Position numbers and translations under genes: made by a program. Positions 15,381 through 22,622 of a stretch of 25,340 bases of DNA are shown piece by piece. This DNA is from SZUA-430 sp044220975 (lineage in GTDB: Bacteria > Pseudomonadota > Alphaproteobacteria > Micropepsales > Micropepsaceae). The DNA lies in NCBI GenBank assembly GCA_044220975.1, contig JBGAPZ010000054.1, positions 1-25,340 of the forward strand. Reading direction: 5' to 3'. Under the pieces are notes generated by a model, which saw only the letters and a list, made by a program, of their open reading frames with translations, ran no database searches and was not told the DNA's origin. The first letter of the stretch is position 1; every line of letters starts with the position of its first letter.

Positions 15381-16700
15381 GTGAAGATTATGCGGCACAG
15401 TGTTGGAACAAAGCTTGCGGCGTGTCTTTCGACCGTCGCACTTGCGGCGGCAGCCGGCCTTTTCTGGGCGGCGACGAGCGACACCGCGTCCGCGTATAGC
15501 GGCGCTCAGGCAGAGGCGCAGTCGGATCCTTACGCGTTTCCGAACATCGAACTTTGCTGCAAGAAGAAGACACATCGCCACCGGCCTCGTCCCGGCGGCG
15601 GTCCCGGCTATCCGTATCCGGGCGGGGGCGGCGATGATGGCTATCCGCCCCACGGTTCGGTGCGTGTGAGCTGCGGCGAGCCCGAGCGCTATTCCTATTC
15701 TTCGATCGGTGAAGCTCTCGAGAATATTGGCGAAGGTGGGCGCATTCGGGTACGGCCCGGCGCATCGTGCGATATCTCGGGTCTTGTGATCGACCAAGGC
15801 GTTGTCATCGAATCCGACGACTATCAGTACGGTGGACGGGCCGAGTTGCGTGCCGGCGGATGCGCGACGGTGGCGCCCGGATACGGCACATCGCTCGTGT
15901 CGTTTCGTGGCGTCGACATCGACGGCTGCGTCATCGTCCAAAACGGCAGGCTCGATTTCAATGAAGTTAATCTTGCATCGCGCGGCACGGGCGACGCCGT
16001 TCGACTGAATGGCGGGACGTTCTCGGCTACCGATTCGACGATCCGCGCGCGCGGCACGGCTATCAACGCGGTGCGCGGCCTCACGGTCTCGCTGACGGGT
16101 GGTGGATTTGCGAGCGGTGCGAATGCCGAATCCGTGATTCAGCTTTCCGTCGACGGTGCGAATGTTCAGAACACGCTGATAAAAGGTGGGCTTGTCGGCG
16201 TTCGCGTGGGTATGACGGGTCGCTATCCCGTCGTCTTCAATCGCGTTCAAATTCAACGCGGCGAGGCGGCCGAGATCCATCAGATCGGGCCCGGCCAAGC
16301 CGGTATCATCGTGGGTGGCCCGGGGCCTGGCGACGATCTTCCGTCGTTACCAAGCCTTCCTGGGACATCGTTCAGCATCGAGGGCGGTGTGATCTCGGGG
16401 TACGGCGATGCGCTGGTGTTCGCGCCGGGTACGCGGGGTGCGGCAAAGGGTGTCACCATTGCCTATCCGGGCCGCGGCATCGTCGTGGGGCCTGGCGCCT
16501 CGGTCGATTTGCGCGAAAACCGGATTACTCACAGCCGGCGAACGGGCATCGACTTGGCACGGGGTGCGGTGGGTTCGGCCTCGTTCAATGATATACAGTG
16601 CGACAACGGGCAGTGCGTTTGTTACGGCGGCGAGTGCACCTCGCGATCGGATCGTGACTTCGGCGGGTTCCGGATGAGTGGCACGCGGTGCGACGACTAA
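15381..16700 (+). CDS. Cys-rich right-handed parallel beta-helix exported protein
   Basis: This protein of about 439 residues starts at GTG 15381 or ATG 15390 (three codons later). A signal peptide runs to about ASA near residue 38. A short CCKKK motif and a His/Arg/Pro/Gly-rich low-complexity linker (about 59-90) precede a long domain with repeating short strands and turns (DGCVIV, NGRLDFNEVNL, GTAINAVRGLTVSLTGGG, GRGIVVGPGASVDLRENRI). This periodic pattern is that of pectate-lyase-like parallel beta-helices. No catalytic residues of a polysaccharide lyase are evident, so it may be structural or carbohydrate-binding. The C-terminus has a tight cysteine cluster (CDNGQCVCYGGEC). It lies 31 bases after the Sel1 gene. 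Confidence 0.75.
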   Translation: MKIMRHSVGTKLAACLSTVALAAAAGLFWAATSDTASAYSGAQAEAQSDPYAFPNIELCCKKKTHRHRPRPGGGPGYPYPGGGGDDGYPPHGSVRVSCGEPERYSYSSIGEALENIGEGGRIRVRPGASCDISGLVIDQGVVIESDDYQYGGRAELRAGGCATVAPGYGTSLVSFRGVDIDGCVIVQNGRLDFNEVNLASRGTGDAVRLNGGTFSATDSTIRARGTAINAVRGLTVSLTGGGFASGANAESVIQLSVDGANVQNTLIKGGLVGVRVGMTGRYPVVFNRVQIQRGEAAEIHQIGPGQAGIIVGGPGPGDDLPSLPSLPGTSFSIEGGVISGYGDALVFAPGTRGAAKGVTIAYPGRGIVVGPGASVDLRENRITHSRRTGIDLARGAVGSASFNDIQCDNGQCVCYGGECTSRSDRDFGGFRMSGTRCDD

Positions 16701-16727
16701 GGGGCACCGCACGAACGATGAGCATCC

Positions 16728-17006
16728 ATGGCGCAACACGAGCACAAACTGTTCACGACGCCGGTTTCGATGAACGACGGCTTCAAGCGGTCGGATTCGA
16801 AAACGTGGGCGACGCTCGGCATCGTGGCGCTTGTGGCGATCGCTATCGTGGTACTGATCAATATCTTGTTCGAGAAACCGAAGGTGCGCTGGCCGCAATC
16901 GCCGCAACAGCCTGGGCAAGCTGCGCCTGCGGCAACGGACGAACCCAGGACATACGACGTGGCGCCGCCCGGATCGGCGACTTCGAAACCCGCGAAGCCG
17001 CGGTGA
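16728..17006 (+). CDS. Small single-pass membrane protein of unknown function
   Basis: I do not recognise this 92-residue protein. A polar N-terminus of about 25 residues precedes one strong transmembrane helix (TLGIVALVAIAIVVLINILF, about 29-48). The C-terminal tail is Pro/Ala/Gln-rich and disordered. It lies 27 bases after the beta-helix gene and 19 bases before the next gene, so co-transcription is likely. With only one membrane helix and a low-complexity tail, an anchoring or bridging role is possible, but that is a guess. Confidence 0.65.
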   Translation: MAQHEHKLFTTPVSMNDGFKRSDSKTWATLGIVALVAIAIVVLINILFEKPKVRWPQSPQQPGQAAPAATDEPRTYDVAPPGSATSKPAKPR

Positions 17007-17025
17007 ACGTGTTGTTGGGGGGCGC

Positions 17026-17730
17026 ATGAGTCTCGCGCGATTGGTCGAATATCTTCTGGTCGTTCTGGTCGCAATTCTGGTTGCGGTCCTGGTGATCTGG
17101 TGGCTCTTCCCGCGCCCGTCCGAATGTACGGAGTGCACGGTGTCGAGGCCAACGCTGCGCGCCGAGTGCGATAAGCAGTTCGGCGGTTACGGCGTGCGGG
17201 CAAAGCAGCTCGACGCGGGTGCCGAGGATGAATTCTTGGTCGCGTACTACGATCAAGCGGTGGTCGATCCGAACGCATCGACGGGCGGTTATTCGCCGCC
17301 CGGATATTCCGGTGCCACAACAACGAGTACGGCGCCGGCGGTCCGCGGTCCCGGTTACGTGATGGTGCGCGCGCTGCCGCAGTTTGGCTACGACACCTCG
17401 GGCGGGCAAACATCGGGCGACCTTTCGGCCACACGCCCGGAGACGAGCTGGCAAGATGTGACCGTCACGGTCACGCGTTATGTGAGTCCGTTCCGCAACG
17501 ACAGCACGTGCGCCCAGAACGCCGTGCGGTTCCGCGAAGGCCGGTTCGAGACCTATTGCGAGATTCCGAACCGCTTCTCAGACGCGGACGGGGGACAAGC
17601 AAGCTATCGCGTGTTTGTGCGCAACGAGAGCAGCGTGCCGATCGAGTATTGCATCATCAGCAACTGCGATGCCTCGGCACCTTATGGCCAGGGTTCCCTC
17701 TGCGTGGCCGAGCAGCCGCAGCAGCCGTAG
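17026..17730 (+). CDS. N-terminally anchored periplasmic Cys-rich protein of unknown function
   Basis: I do not recognise this 234-residue protein. A hydrophobic helix (LLVVLVAILVAVLVIWWLF, about 10-28) anchors it, and the rest should be periplasmic. It has eight cysteines, three of them just after the membrane helix (ECTECTV and AEC), which suggests disulfide-linked folding. A Gly/Ser/Thr-rich segment lies at about 85-110. The C-terminal part (VTVTVTRYVSPFRND to ASYRVFVRNES) looks beta-rich. GGGGGGC just before the ATG at 17026 is the likely ribosome binding site. It sits 19 bases after the small membrane protein and 53 bases before the transglycosylase, in the same direction. Confidence 0.68.
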   Translation: MSLARLVEYLLVVLVAILVAVLVIWWLFPRPSECTECTVSRPTLRAECDKQFGGYGVRAKQLDAGAEDEFLVAYYDQAVVDPNASTGGYSPPGYSGATTTSTAPAVRGPGYVMVRALPQFGYDTSGGQTSGDLSATRPETSWQDVTVTVTRYVSPFRNDSTCAQNAVRFREGRFETYCEIPNRFSDADGGQASYRVFVRNESSVPIEYCIISNCDASAPYGQGSLCVAEQPQQP

Positions 17731-17783
17731 GCGGGTTCGTCCGACTTGGCATATCGGATTTGGGCTGGTCTACTTCCGGCGCG

Positions 17784-19805
17784 ATGAAAGCGACCACTTT
17801 GAGCAAACACAGGCCGAACCTGCGCGTTGCAGCGCTGGCGATTGCCGTCGGTGCATGGCTGTTTCCGGTCGCTGCTTCAGCCGCCGAAGCGGCGCCCGGT
17901 GCCAAGGAACTTGAGGCGCTCACCAAGGCCTTCACCGCGCAGGATGCGAAGGACTGGTCGGGTGCGAAGGCGCTCGTGGAACAGCAGTCGACGGTTGTGC
18001 GCGACCTGGTGCAATGGCGTTACGTGTCGTCGTCGATCTCGGGCGCCACGTTCGAAGAGATCGATGCGTTTCTGAACGCACACGCGAACTGGCCAGGGCG
18101 TTGGCAGATCGTGCTGCGCGGGGAAGAAAGCCTGCTTGCCAATACGCTGGTCGACACGAAAGGCGCTGCGTGGTTCAAAGCCCACCCGCCGCGTACCAGC
18201 GCAGGCTGCTTGGCTTCGGCGAAATTTCAGTTCGCGCACGGACAGAAGCCAGAAGCGCTATCCGGTATCCGGCGTTGCTGGTTGGCGCTTACGCTGAGCC
18301 TTGCCGATTACCAGGATTGGACGACCGCCACGCAGACACCGTTGCCTGAGGCCGATCATCTGGCACGTGCCGACGCTCTCTTCTGGAACCGGAATTCCTC
18401 AAGCGCTCGCGAACTGCTGTTGCTGTTGTCGCCTAAGCTGCAGGGCGTGGTTGGAGCGCGAGCAGACCTCCAATCGGGTAAGGCGATCGACCTCGACGAC
18501 GTCTTAGACGACGCGCTGTCGCCTGCTTGGAAAGCGAGCCTCATCTTTGACCAGGCGGTGCAGCTTCGAAAGGCCGGCAAGGCGAACGAGTCCTGGTCGC
18601 GACTGTTGGAGGCCGACGATACCGGCGCGCTGCCGCCATTGTATTCGGCGACATGGTGGGCGGAAAGCAATCTCCAGGCGCGCAACGCGCTCGATGCCAA
18701 GGAGGCCGATGCGGCCTACAAGCTTGCCTCCCGAACGCATCTTTCCGCTGACATCAATATCGCGGCGTATCTGGACGCTGAGTTTCTCTCCGGCTGGATC
18801 GCCTTGCGTAACCTGGACGAACCAAAGAAAGCGCTCGTCCATTTCCAGAATCTTGAGGCGGCGGCGAAGTCGCCAATTACGCGTGCCCGGGCTGCCTATT
18901 GGAAGGCGCTGGCGCTAAAGGCGCGCGACGATGACGCCAAGGCGCTGCAATCGCTCGCGATCGCAGCGGCGGAACCGAGCACGTTCTATGGGCGGCTTGC
19001 GCTCGAGACGCAGAAAGAACCAGGTCGGGCGGCAAGCGCGGTACCAAAACCGTCCAGCACCGCCACCAACATCGAGATCGAGGAGTTGGTTCAGGCTTCG
19101 GCTGTTCTTATCCTCATCGGCGACAACCGGCGGGCCAACGCTTTTGCCAATGCCGCCATCGATGGTTGCCAATCGGCAGCTTGCGCCTCGACGCTGAGTG
19201 CGCGCCTCTCACGCCTCGGCATAACCTACGGCGCGGTGCGCAGCGCCAAGAAGGCACAGACCCTGGGCGTGCCGCTGCAAGAGTTGCTCTATCCTATGGC
19301 CGATCTGCCTGCGGCGTGCACCGCGGCCGGCGTTCCACCCGCGCTCGTCCTCGCGCTTGCCCGGCAGGAAAGCGAATTCGATCCCTCCGCCGTCAGCGGC
19401 GCGAACGCACGCGGCTTGCTGCAGATTTTGCCCTCGACCGCGCAGGATGTGGCGAAGCGTTACGGCGTTGCCTACGCAGGCGCGGAGAGCCTGTTCAAGC
19501 CTGAAACCAATCTTGCGATCGGCTGCTATCACGTGAAGGACTTGCTCGACGGGTTGGGCGGTTCGTGGGTTCTGGCGATTGCCGGCTACAACGCCGGCAA
19601 GGCGCGCGTCTTAGGATGGGTCACGGCGCACGGCGATCCGCGCGATGCGAACGTCGACGTTATCGACTGGATCGAAGCAATCCCGTTCGACGAGACGCGT
19701 AACTACGTCATGCGCGTCCTTGAGAATGCCCTCGCCTACAAGGTCCGCCGCGGCGAGGCGCTGCAGCCGCAGGAGTTGAACCAGGCCCTTCGCCGCACAC
19801 CTTGA
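17784..19805 (+). CDS. Slt70-like soluble lytic murein transglycosylase
   Basis: This 673-residue protein cleaves the MurNAc-GlcNAc bond of peptidoglycan with formation of a 1,6-anhydro end. It has a signal peptide (LAIAVGAWLFPVAASA), a long alpha-helical superhelix (about 35-500, the U/L domains of Slt70) and a C-terminal family 1 lysozyme-like domain. The catalytic Glu is E529 in ARQESEFDP, followed by the conserved GLLQILPSTA and AGYNAGKARV. The open frame extends upstream to 17508, but that part overlaps the previous gene and is low-quality; the ATG at 17784 gives a proper signal peptide. It is last in the envelope series, 53 bases after the previous stop. Its stop lies 8 bases from the tRNA fragment, which is on the opposite strand. 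Confidence 0.93.
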   Translation: MKATTLSKHRPNLRVAALAIAVGAWLFPVAASAAEAAPGAKELEALTKAFTAQDAKDWSGAKALVEQQSTVVRDLVQWRYVSSSISGATFEEIDAFLNAHANWPGRWQIVLRGEESLLANTLVDTKGAAWFKAHPPRTSAGCLASAKFQFAHGQKPEALSGIRRCWLALTLSLADYQDWTTATQTPLPEADHLARADALFWNRNSSSARELLLLLSPKLQGVVGARADLQSGKAIDLDDVLDDALSPAWKASLIFDQAVQLRKAGKANESWSRLLEADDTGALPPLYSATWWAESNLQARNALDAKEADAAYKLASRTHLSADINIAAYLDAEFLSGWIALRNLDEPKKALVHFQNLEAAAKSPITRARAAYWKALALKARDDDAKALQSLAIAAAEPSTFYGRLALETQKEPGRAASAVPKPSSTATNIEIEELVQASAVLILIGDNRRANAFANAAIDGCQSAACASTLSARLSRLGITYGAVRSAKKAQTLGVPLQELLYPMADLPAACTAAGVPPALVLALARQESEFDPSAVSGANARGLLQILPSTAQDVAKRYGVAYAGAESLFKPETNLAIGCYHVKDLLDGLGGSWVLAIAGYNAGKARVLGWVTAHGDPRDANVDVIDWIEAIPFDETRNYVMRVLENALAYKVRRGEALQPQELNQALRRTP

Positions 19806-19813
19806 GGGAAGGA

Positions 19814-19859
19814 TGGCGCACCCAGCACGATTCGAACGTGCGACCTCTGCCTTCGGAGG
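19814..19859 (-). tRNA. 3' fragment of tRNA-Arg(CCG), presumed attL
   Basis: On the minus strand the sequence reads from within the anticodon loop (CTCCGAA, anticodon CCG) through the GGCAG anticodon-stem strand, variable region, T-arm (GCACG TTCGAAT CGTGC), acceptor strand TGGGTGC, discriminator G and encoded CCA. The bases 5' of the anticodon loop do not form the matching stem, D-arm or acceptor strand, so the 5' half is absent and this is not a functional tRNA. A 3' tRNA half beside a tyrosine integrase is the usual product of site-specific integration. The complete gene should lie at the far end of the island. Confidence 0.85.
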
Positions 19860-19972
19860 ACCAGGCGCGACGGCCAATTTCGCACTACTCCGCGAAAGTT
19901 CTCGCTGGTTTGATGCAAAACATTCGAGGAACTGAGGTGGGTAGCGCGGACAATTTGCGGACGCATGATCGG

Positions 19973-21010
19973 CTACCTCTTTTGGAACGAGGCGAGCGCC
20001 TGCTTCAAATAACTCGGATGATGATGCGCGTAGAGTTCAGTGGTCCTGGCGTGGCTGTGCCCAAGCCATCCGCTGATCTCGAACAACGGGACGCCAGCTT
20101 GCGCTAACCACGTGCCGCAGGTGTGTCGCAACGTGTGGGGTGTTACGCCGGGCAAATTTGCTTTGCGGACGGCGTATCCAAAAGATTTCTTGATGTCATT
20201 TATCCGGGCGCCGTCGCGGTGGATCACGTACCCAATGTCTGAGCCTCGCTTTCGCAGCCGTCGCAATAGCCCGAGCAGCTTCGGTGGCATCGGTACTGTT
20301 GGACGGCGCTTCGCGGTTTGCCGGCGTCCTGGTGGGTTTAGGTCGATTTGTTGCCGGTCGAAATTGACTTGCGTCCAGCGCATTTCCAACACCGCGCTTT
20401 TCCTGCCGCCCGTGTAGAGCGAGAGCAGGATGAAGTGGGGTAGGTAGAGGCCAGTTGCGTCTCGCCCATTTCGTGCCGCTCGCACCAGGCGGGCGACTTC
20501 GCTTCTCGTCAGCCACCGGTCCTTGCCAGGTGGTGGCGCGGGTAATCTTACAAATGGTGCCCGAGAAAGGCCGTTATTTTGCTCCGCCCATTTCAAAGCG
20601 GCTCTAAGCACGCCCAATTCGCGCCGGATGGTTCCATCTGCACGTCCGCGGGTGCGTGCGTAAGCGTCGCAAACGGTTGGCGTGATGTCGCTAACTCGCT
20701 TGTTGCCCAGGAAATCGAGTAACGCGCCGATGGCAAACCCAATGCGTGCGCCGGAAACGATTTGTGGTGCTCGTGCCTCTGCGTAATCCGCAAGCACGTC
20801 GGCTATTCGGACTTGGGTCGGATTGGGCGGACTACCGGCGTTTGTTCGCTGCCGCTCGGCGATGAACGCCCCGAGCTTTGCTTGAGCTTCTTGGAGATCT
20901 GCAGTGCCCGTGCTGTGCTCGCCGCGCTCTCCGCGCTCGTTCCAACGGATGTAGTAGACCTTTCGTTTCCGGAGAAACACGAGCTTTGGGCCTTGGCTAC
21001 GACGTGGCAT
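19973..21010 (-). CDS. Tyrosine-type site-specific integrase
   Basis: This 345-residue phage-type integrase has an N-terminal arm-binding region (KVYYIRWNERGERGEHSTG), a SAM-like core-binding domain (about 65-150) and a C-terminal catalytic domain. The catalytic set is visible: R203 in TGGRKSAVLEMRW, a candidate Lys in the beta hairpin near 234, H292 and R295 in HTLRHT, H318 in GWLGHSH and the nucleophile Y327 in TTELYAHH. The length is normal. Its stop lies 114 bases from the tRNA fragment, the usual place for an integrase acting on a tRNA site. The start at 21010 gives the conserved N-terminus, but its first 208 bases are also covered by another frame (next entry). Confidence 0.94.
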   Translation of the reverse strand: MPRRSQGPKLVFLRKRKVYYIRWNERGERGEHSTGTADLQEAQAKLGAFIAERQRTNAGSPPNPTQVRIADVLADYAEARAPQIVSGARIGFAIGALLDFLGNKRVSDITPTVCDAYARTRGRADGTIRRELGVLRAALKWAEQNNGLSRAPFVRLPAPPPGKDRWLTRSEVARLVRAARNGRDATGLYLPHFILLSLYTGGRKSAVLEMRWTQVNFDRQQIDLNPPGRRQTAKRRPTVPMPPKLLGLLRRLRKRGSDIGYVIHRDGARINDIKKSFGYAVRKANLPGVTPHTLRHTCGTWLAQAGVPLFEISGWLGHSHARTTELYAHHHPSYLKQALASFQKR

Positions 21011-21252
21011 CTGCTTACCTCGTGGGCATTCTTGAACTCTCTAAAGTGCTTTTCGGTGTACATCGGCCGCCCTCTGACCTTCACAAAAGCAATTTCTCTT
21101 CGGGTTCGAAGGCTACGGAGCGTGTGAGGCTTAAGGCCCCACTTTGCCGCCGCTGAGCGCTCACTCATCAGTCGATCATCGTCTGAACTGACTTGACCCG
21201 ATGCATCAAGCTGGTCGCCAATTGCGGTGTCTTTTGGAGAGGAGGGAACCAT
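20803..21252 (-). CDS. Helix-turn-helix (excisionase-like) protein overlapping the integrase start
   Basis: The frame extends from 21300, but the ATG at about 21252 (12 bases after the preceding gene's stop) is the likelier start and gives 149 residues. The helix-turn-helix is in RLMSERSAAAKWGLKPHTLRS, followed by a wing-like VKVRGRPMYTEKHFREF, as in MerR/Xis-type DNA-binding domains. After about residue 70 the sequence becomes Ser-rich low complexity and is simply the alternate frame of the integrase N-terminus. A 208-base overlap is long for a bacterial operon. The functional part is the first 70 or so residues; the tail may be tolerated read-through. It probably controls excision direction or integrase expression. 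Confidence 0.6.
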   Translation of the reverse strand: MVPSSPKDTAIGDQLDASGQVSSDDDRLMSERSAAAKWGLKPHTLRSLRTRREIAFVKVRGRPMYTEKHFREFKNAHEVSRCHVVAKAQSSCFSGNERSTTSVGTSAESAASTARALQISKKLKQSSGRSSPSGSEQTPVVRPIRPKSE

Positions 21253-21263
21253 TAGTGCGTCCC

Positions 21264-21491
21264 CTATGCCGCTGACCGATCCAAGAGCGACTGAGCCCAT
21301 GCGATCCCCGCGCTAACAGGAACCAGGCGACGGCGCCCCAAGCGAACAGTTGGCAACGGGTTCTCATGCAATCGTGCAAGGTTGTGCGCGTGCCTGAGAC
21401 TGATCCCCAGACGATCGGCAAAGGCGGCCATACTTTGGAGGATCGGCTTATCGGGCGCTTGCGGTTCGCCCAGACCTACGTTCGAATTCAT
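21264..21491 (-). CDS. Small helix-turn-helix (AlpA/Xis-like) protein
   Basis: This 75-residue protein has a compact DNA-binding domain: MAAFADRLGISLRHAHNLAR, then LPTVRLGRRRLVPVSAGIAWAQ. It has the helix-turn-helix plus hairpin wing of the excisionase (AlpA) type in which the wing ends in a basic R-R-x-V segment. Small proteins of this type next to an integrase usually act as recombination directionality factors or regulators of the integrase. It is immediately upstream of the second helix-turn-helix gene on the same strand, so the three genes with the integrase form an integration/excision operon. The first ATG at 21491 is used. Confidence 0.72.
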   Translation of the reverse strand: MNSNVGLGEPQAPDKPILQSMAAFADRLGISLRHAHNLARLHENPLPTVRLGRRRLVPVSAGIAWAQSLLDRSAA

Positions 21492-21792
21492 GGCTTCTAC
21501 CTTAGTTGGCCGTGGATGACTGTGAATCGGTTGGGCGATCCACTTCCAAGATGGCGCGTTTTGTATTCAATGCAACTGAGCGCAATTCAGTTTCTGTTGA
21601 AGGCTCCGAAGTACAGAAGGTGCCACTTCAGCAAAACTTTTCGTTTCATTTACGATGTGTTAATACAAAAGAGCTTGTCCGTCAGTCACATACAGAGTCG
21701 CGTTAAGAATTTGACTTTCGCCGCGTTCAAATATTGGCGTCCGAGCATCGCGATGCGCAAACGCAACACAGCGATAACAAACGGTCCTCTCT
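21492..21792. other. AT-richer intergenic region with an inverted repeat
   Basis: I see no convincing gene in these 300 bases. It presumably holds the promoter of the minus-strand helix-turn-helix/integrase genes, whose first start is at 21491, but no clean -35/-10 pair stands out. A short inverted repeat, AACTGA (21574-21579) with TCAGTT (21587-21592), lies about 85-100 bases upstream of that start and could be an operator. Frames on either strand here look random. Confidence 0.4.
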
Positions 21793-22473
21793 TCAACTCG
21801 CTGTGCGCAACTCGACGTTTCGCACCGTCGTGGCGTACCAACGGCCGCCCCGCGCTGTCTTAATCCCGCGCCCATTGAGGGCTTCAGCGATGCCCGCAAG
21901 CGAAGTAGTTCCGGCGTCGCGAATGGATCGGATGATCGGCAGGACGTTGGCCGCATAGGCGTCGGCTTTGCCGGCGTTGGCGGCGGCGCCACGAGCCGCG
22001 GCATTGGCTTGCTCTCTGCGCCGCGAGGGGATCGACCAGCCCAACTTGCGGCCACGACGCTTCGCGGCGGCCAGGGCGGCCTTGGTACGCGCGGAGATCA
22101 TTTCGCGTTCGTGCTCGGCGACGGCGGCTAGGATGTGCAGGGTCAGGCGGGTCGCGTGCGGCTGATCGACGGCGATGAAGTCCACGCCGGAATCCATGAC
22201 GGCCGAAATGAACGACACGCGGCGCGACAGGCGGTCTAACTTGGCAATCACGAGGGTCGCCTTTGCCTTGCGGGCGGCCTCAAGCGCCTTGGCAAGCTCG
22301 GGGCGTTCGTCCTTGCGGCCAGACTCGACCTCAACGAACTCCCCAACCAGCTGCCACTTGCCGCCGTTGAGGTAGCCCATGACGGCCTCGCGCTGCGCCT
22401 CAAGGCCCAGGCCCGATTTGCCCTGCCGATCGGTTGAAACCCGCAGATAACTGACAAATTTGCCCTGGGCCAT
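21793..22473 (-). CDS. Serine recombinase of the resolvase/invertase family
   Basis: This 226-residue small serine recombinase has the catalytic serine S13 in SYLRVSTDRQ. The resolvase domain (about 5-140) includes ATLVIAKLDRLSR and AEHEREMISARTKAAL. After an Ala-rich linker, the C-terminal helix-turn-helix (about 175-215) includes SLAGIAEALNGRGI and WYATTVRNV. Such enzymes resolve cointegrates, resolve multimers or invert DNA at short sites near their own gene. AGGAGAC lies upstream of the ATG at 22473, and a perfect inverted repeat sits 17-54 bases before it. It follows the nuclease gene divergently. It is probably a cargo or maintenance function of the island rather than the integrase proper. 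Confidence 0.93.
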   Translation of the reverse strand: MAQGKFVSYLRVSTDRQGKSGLGLEAQREAVMGYLNGGKWQLVGEFVEVESGRKDERPELAKALEAARKAKATLVIAKLDRLSRRVSFISAVMDSGVDFIAVDQPHATRLTLHILAAVAEHEREMISARTKAALAAAKRRGRKLGWSIPSRRREQANAAARGAAANAGKADAYAANVLPIIRSIRDAGTTSLAGIAEALNGRGIKTARGGRWYATTVRNVELRTAS

Positions 22474-22489
22474 GTGCCGCGTCTCCTGA

Positions 22490-22527
22490 ATATATAAACT
22501 GCGTACGCTCGTTGTGTGTTTATATAT
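22490..22527. promoter_or_regulatory. Inverted repeat between the resolvase and nuclease genes
   Basis: The 10-base arms ATATATAAAC (22490-22499) and GTTTATATAT (22518-22527) are perfect inverted copies, 18 bases apart. They lie in the 149-base divergent region between the resolvase start (22473) and the nuclease start (22623). The position suits a resolvase res subsite or an operator, and the AT-rich arms could double as -10 elements in both directions. No second subsite is evident. Confidence 0.5.
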
Positions 22528-22622
22528 GCAGCCAACACCCCGTTCAATGGCGTGCAGCCTGAGTCAGTTTGACTCATTCGACCTACAGGCCTCATGACGA
22601 GCAGCAAGGGAGAACCTTTGAC

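Noticed and set aside
17508..17783. N-terminal extension of the transglycosylase frame
   Set aside because: It is Arg-rich, lies inside the preceding membrane-protein gene and precedes a proper signal peptide at 17784.
19814..19859. A complete tRNA gene
   Set aside because: Only the anticodon loop to the CCA end is present; the 5' acceptor strand and D-arm are absent.
19802..20107. Plus-strand frame beginning MREGWRTQHDSNVRPLPSEDQ
   Set aside because: The peptide is the translation of the antisense of the tRNA-Arg 3' fragment, a well-known spurious product next to tRNA genes.
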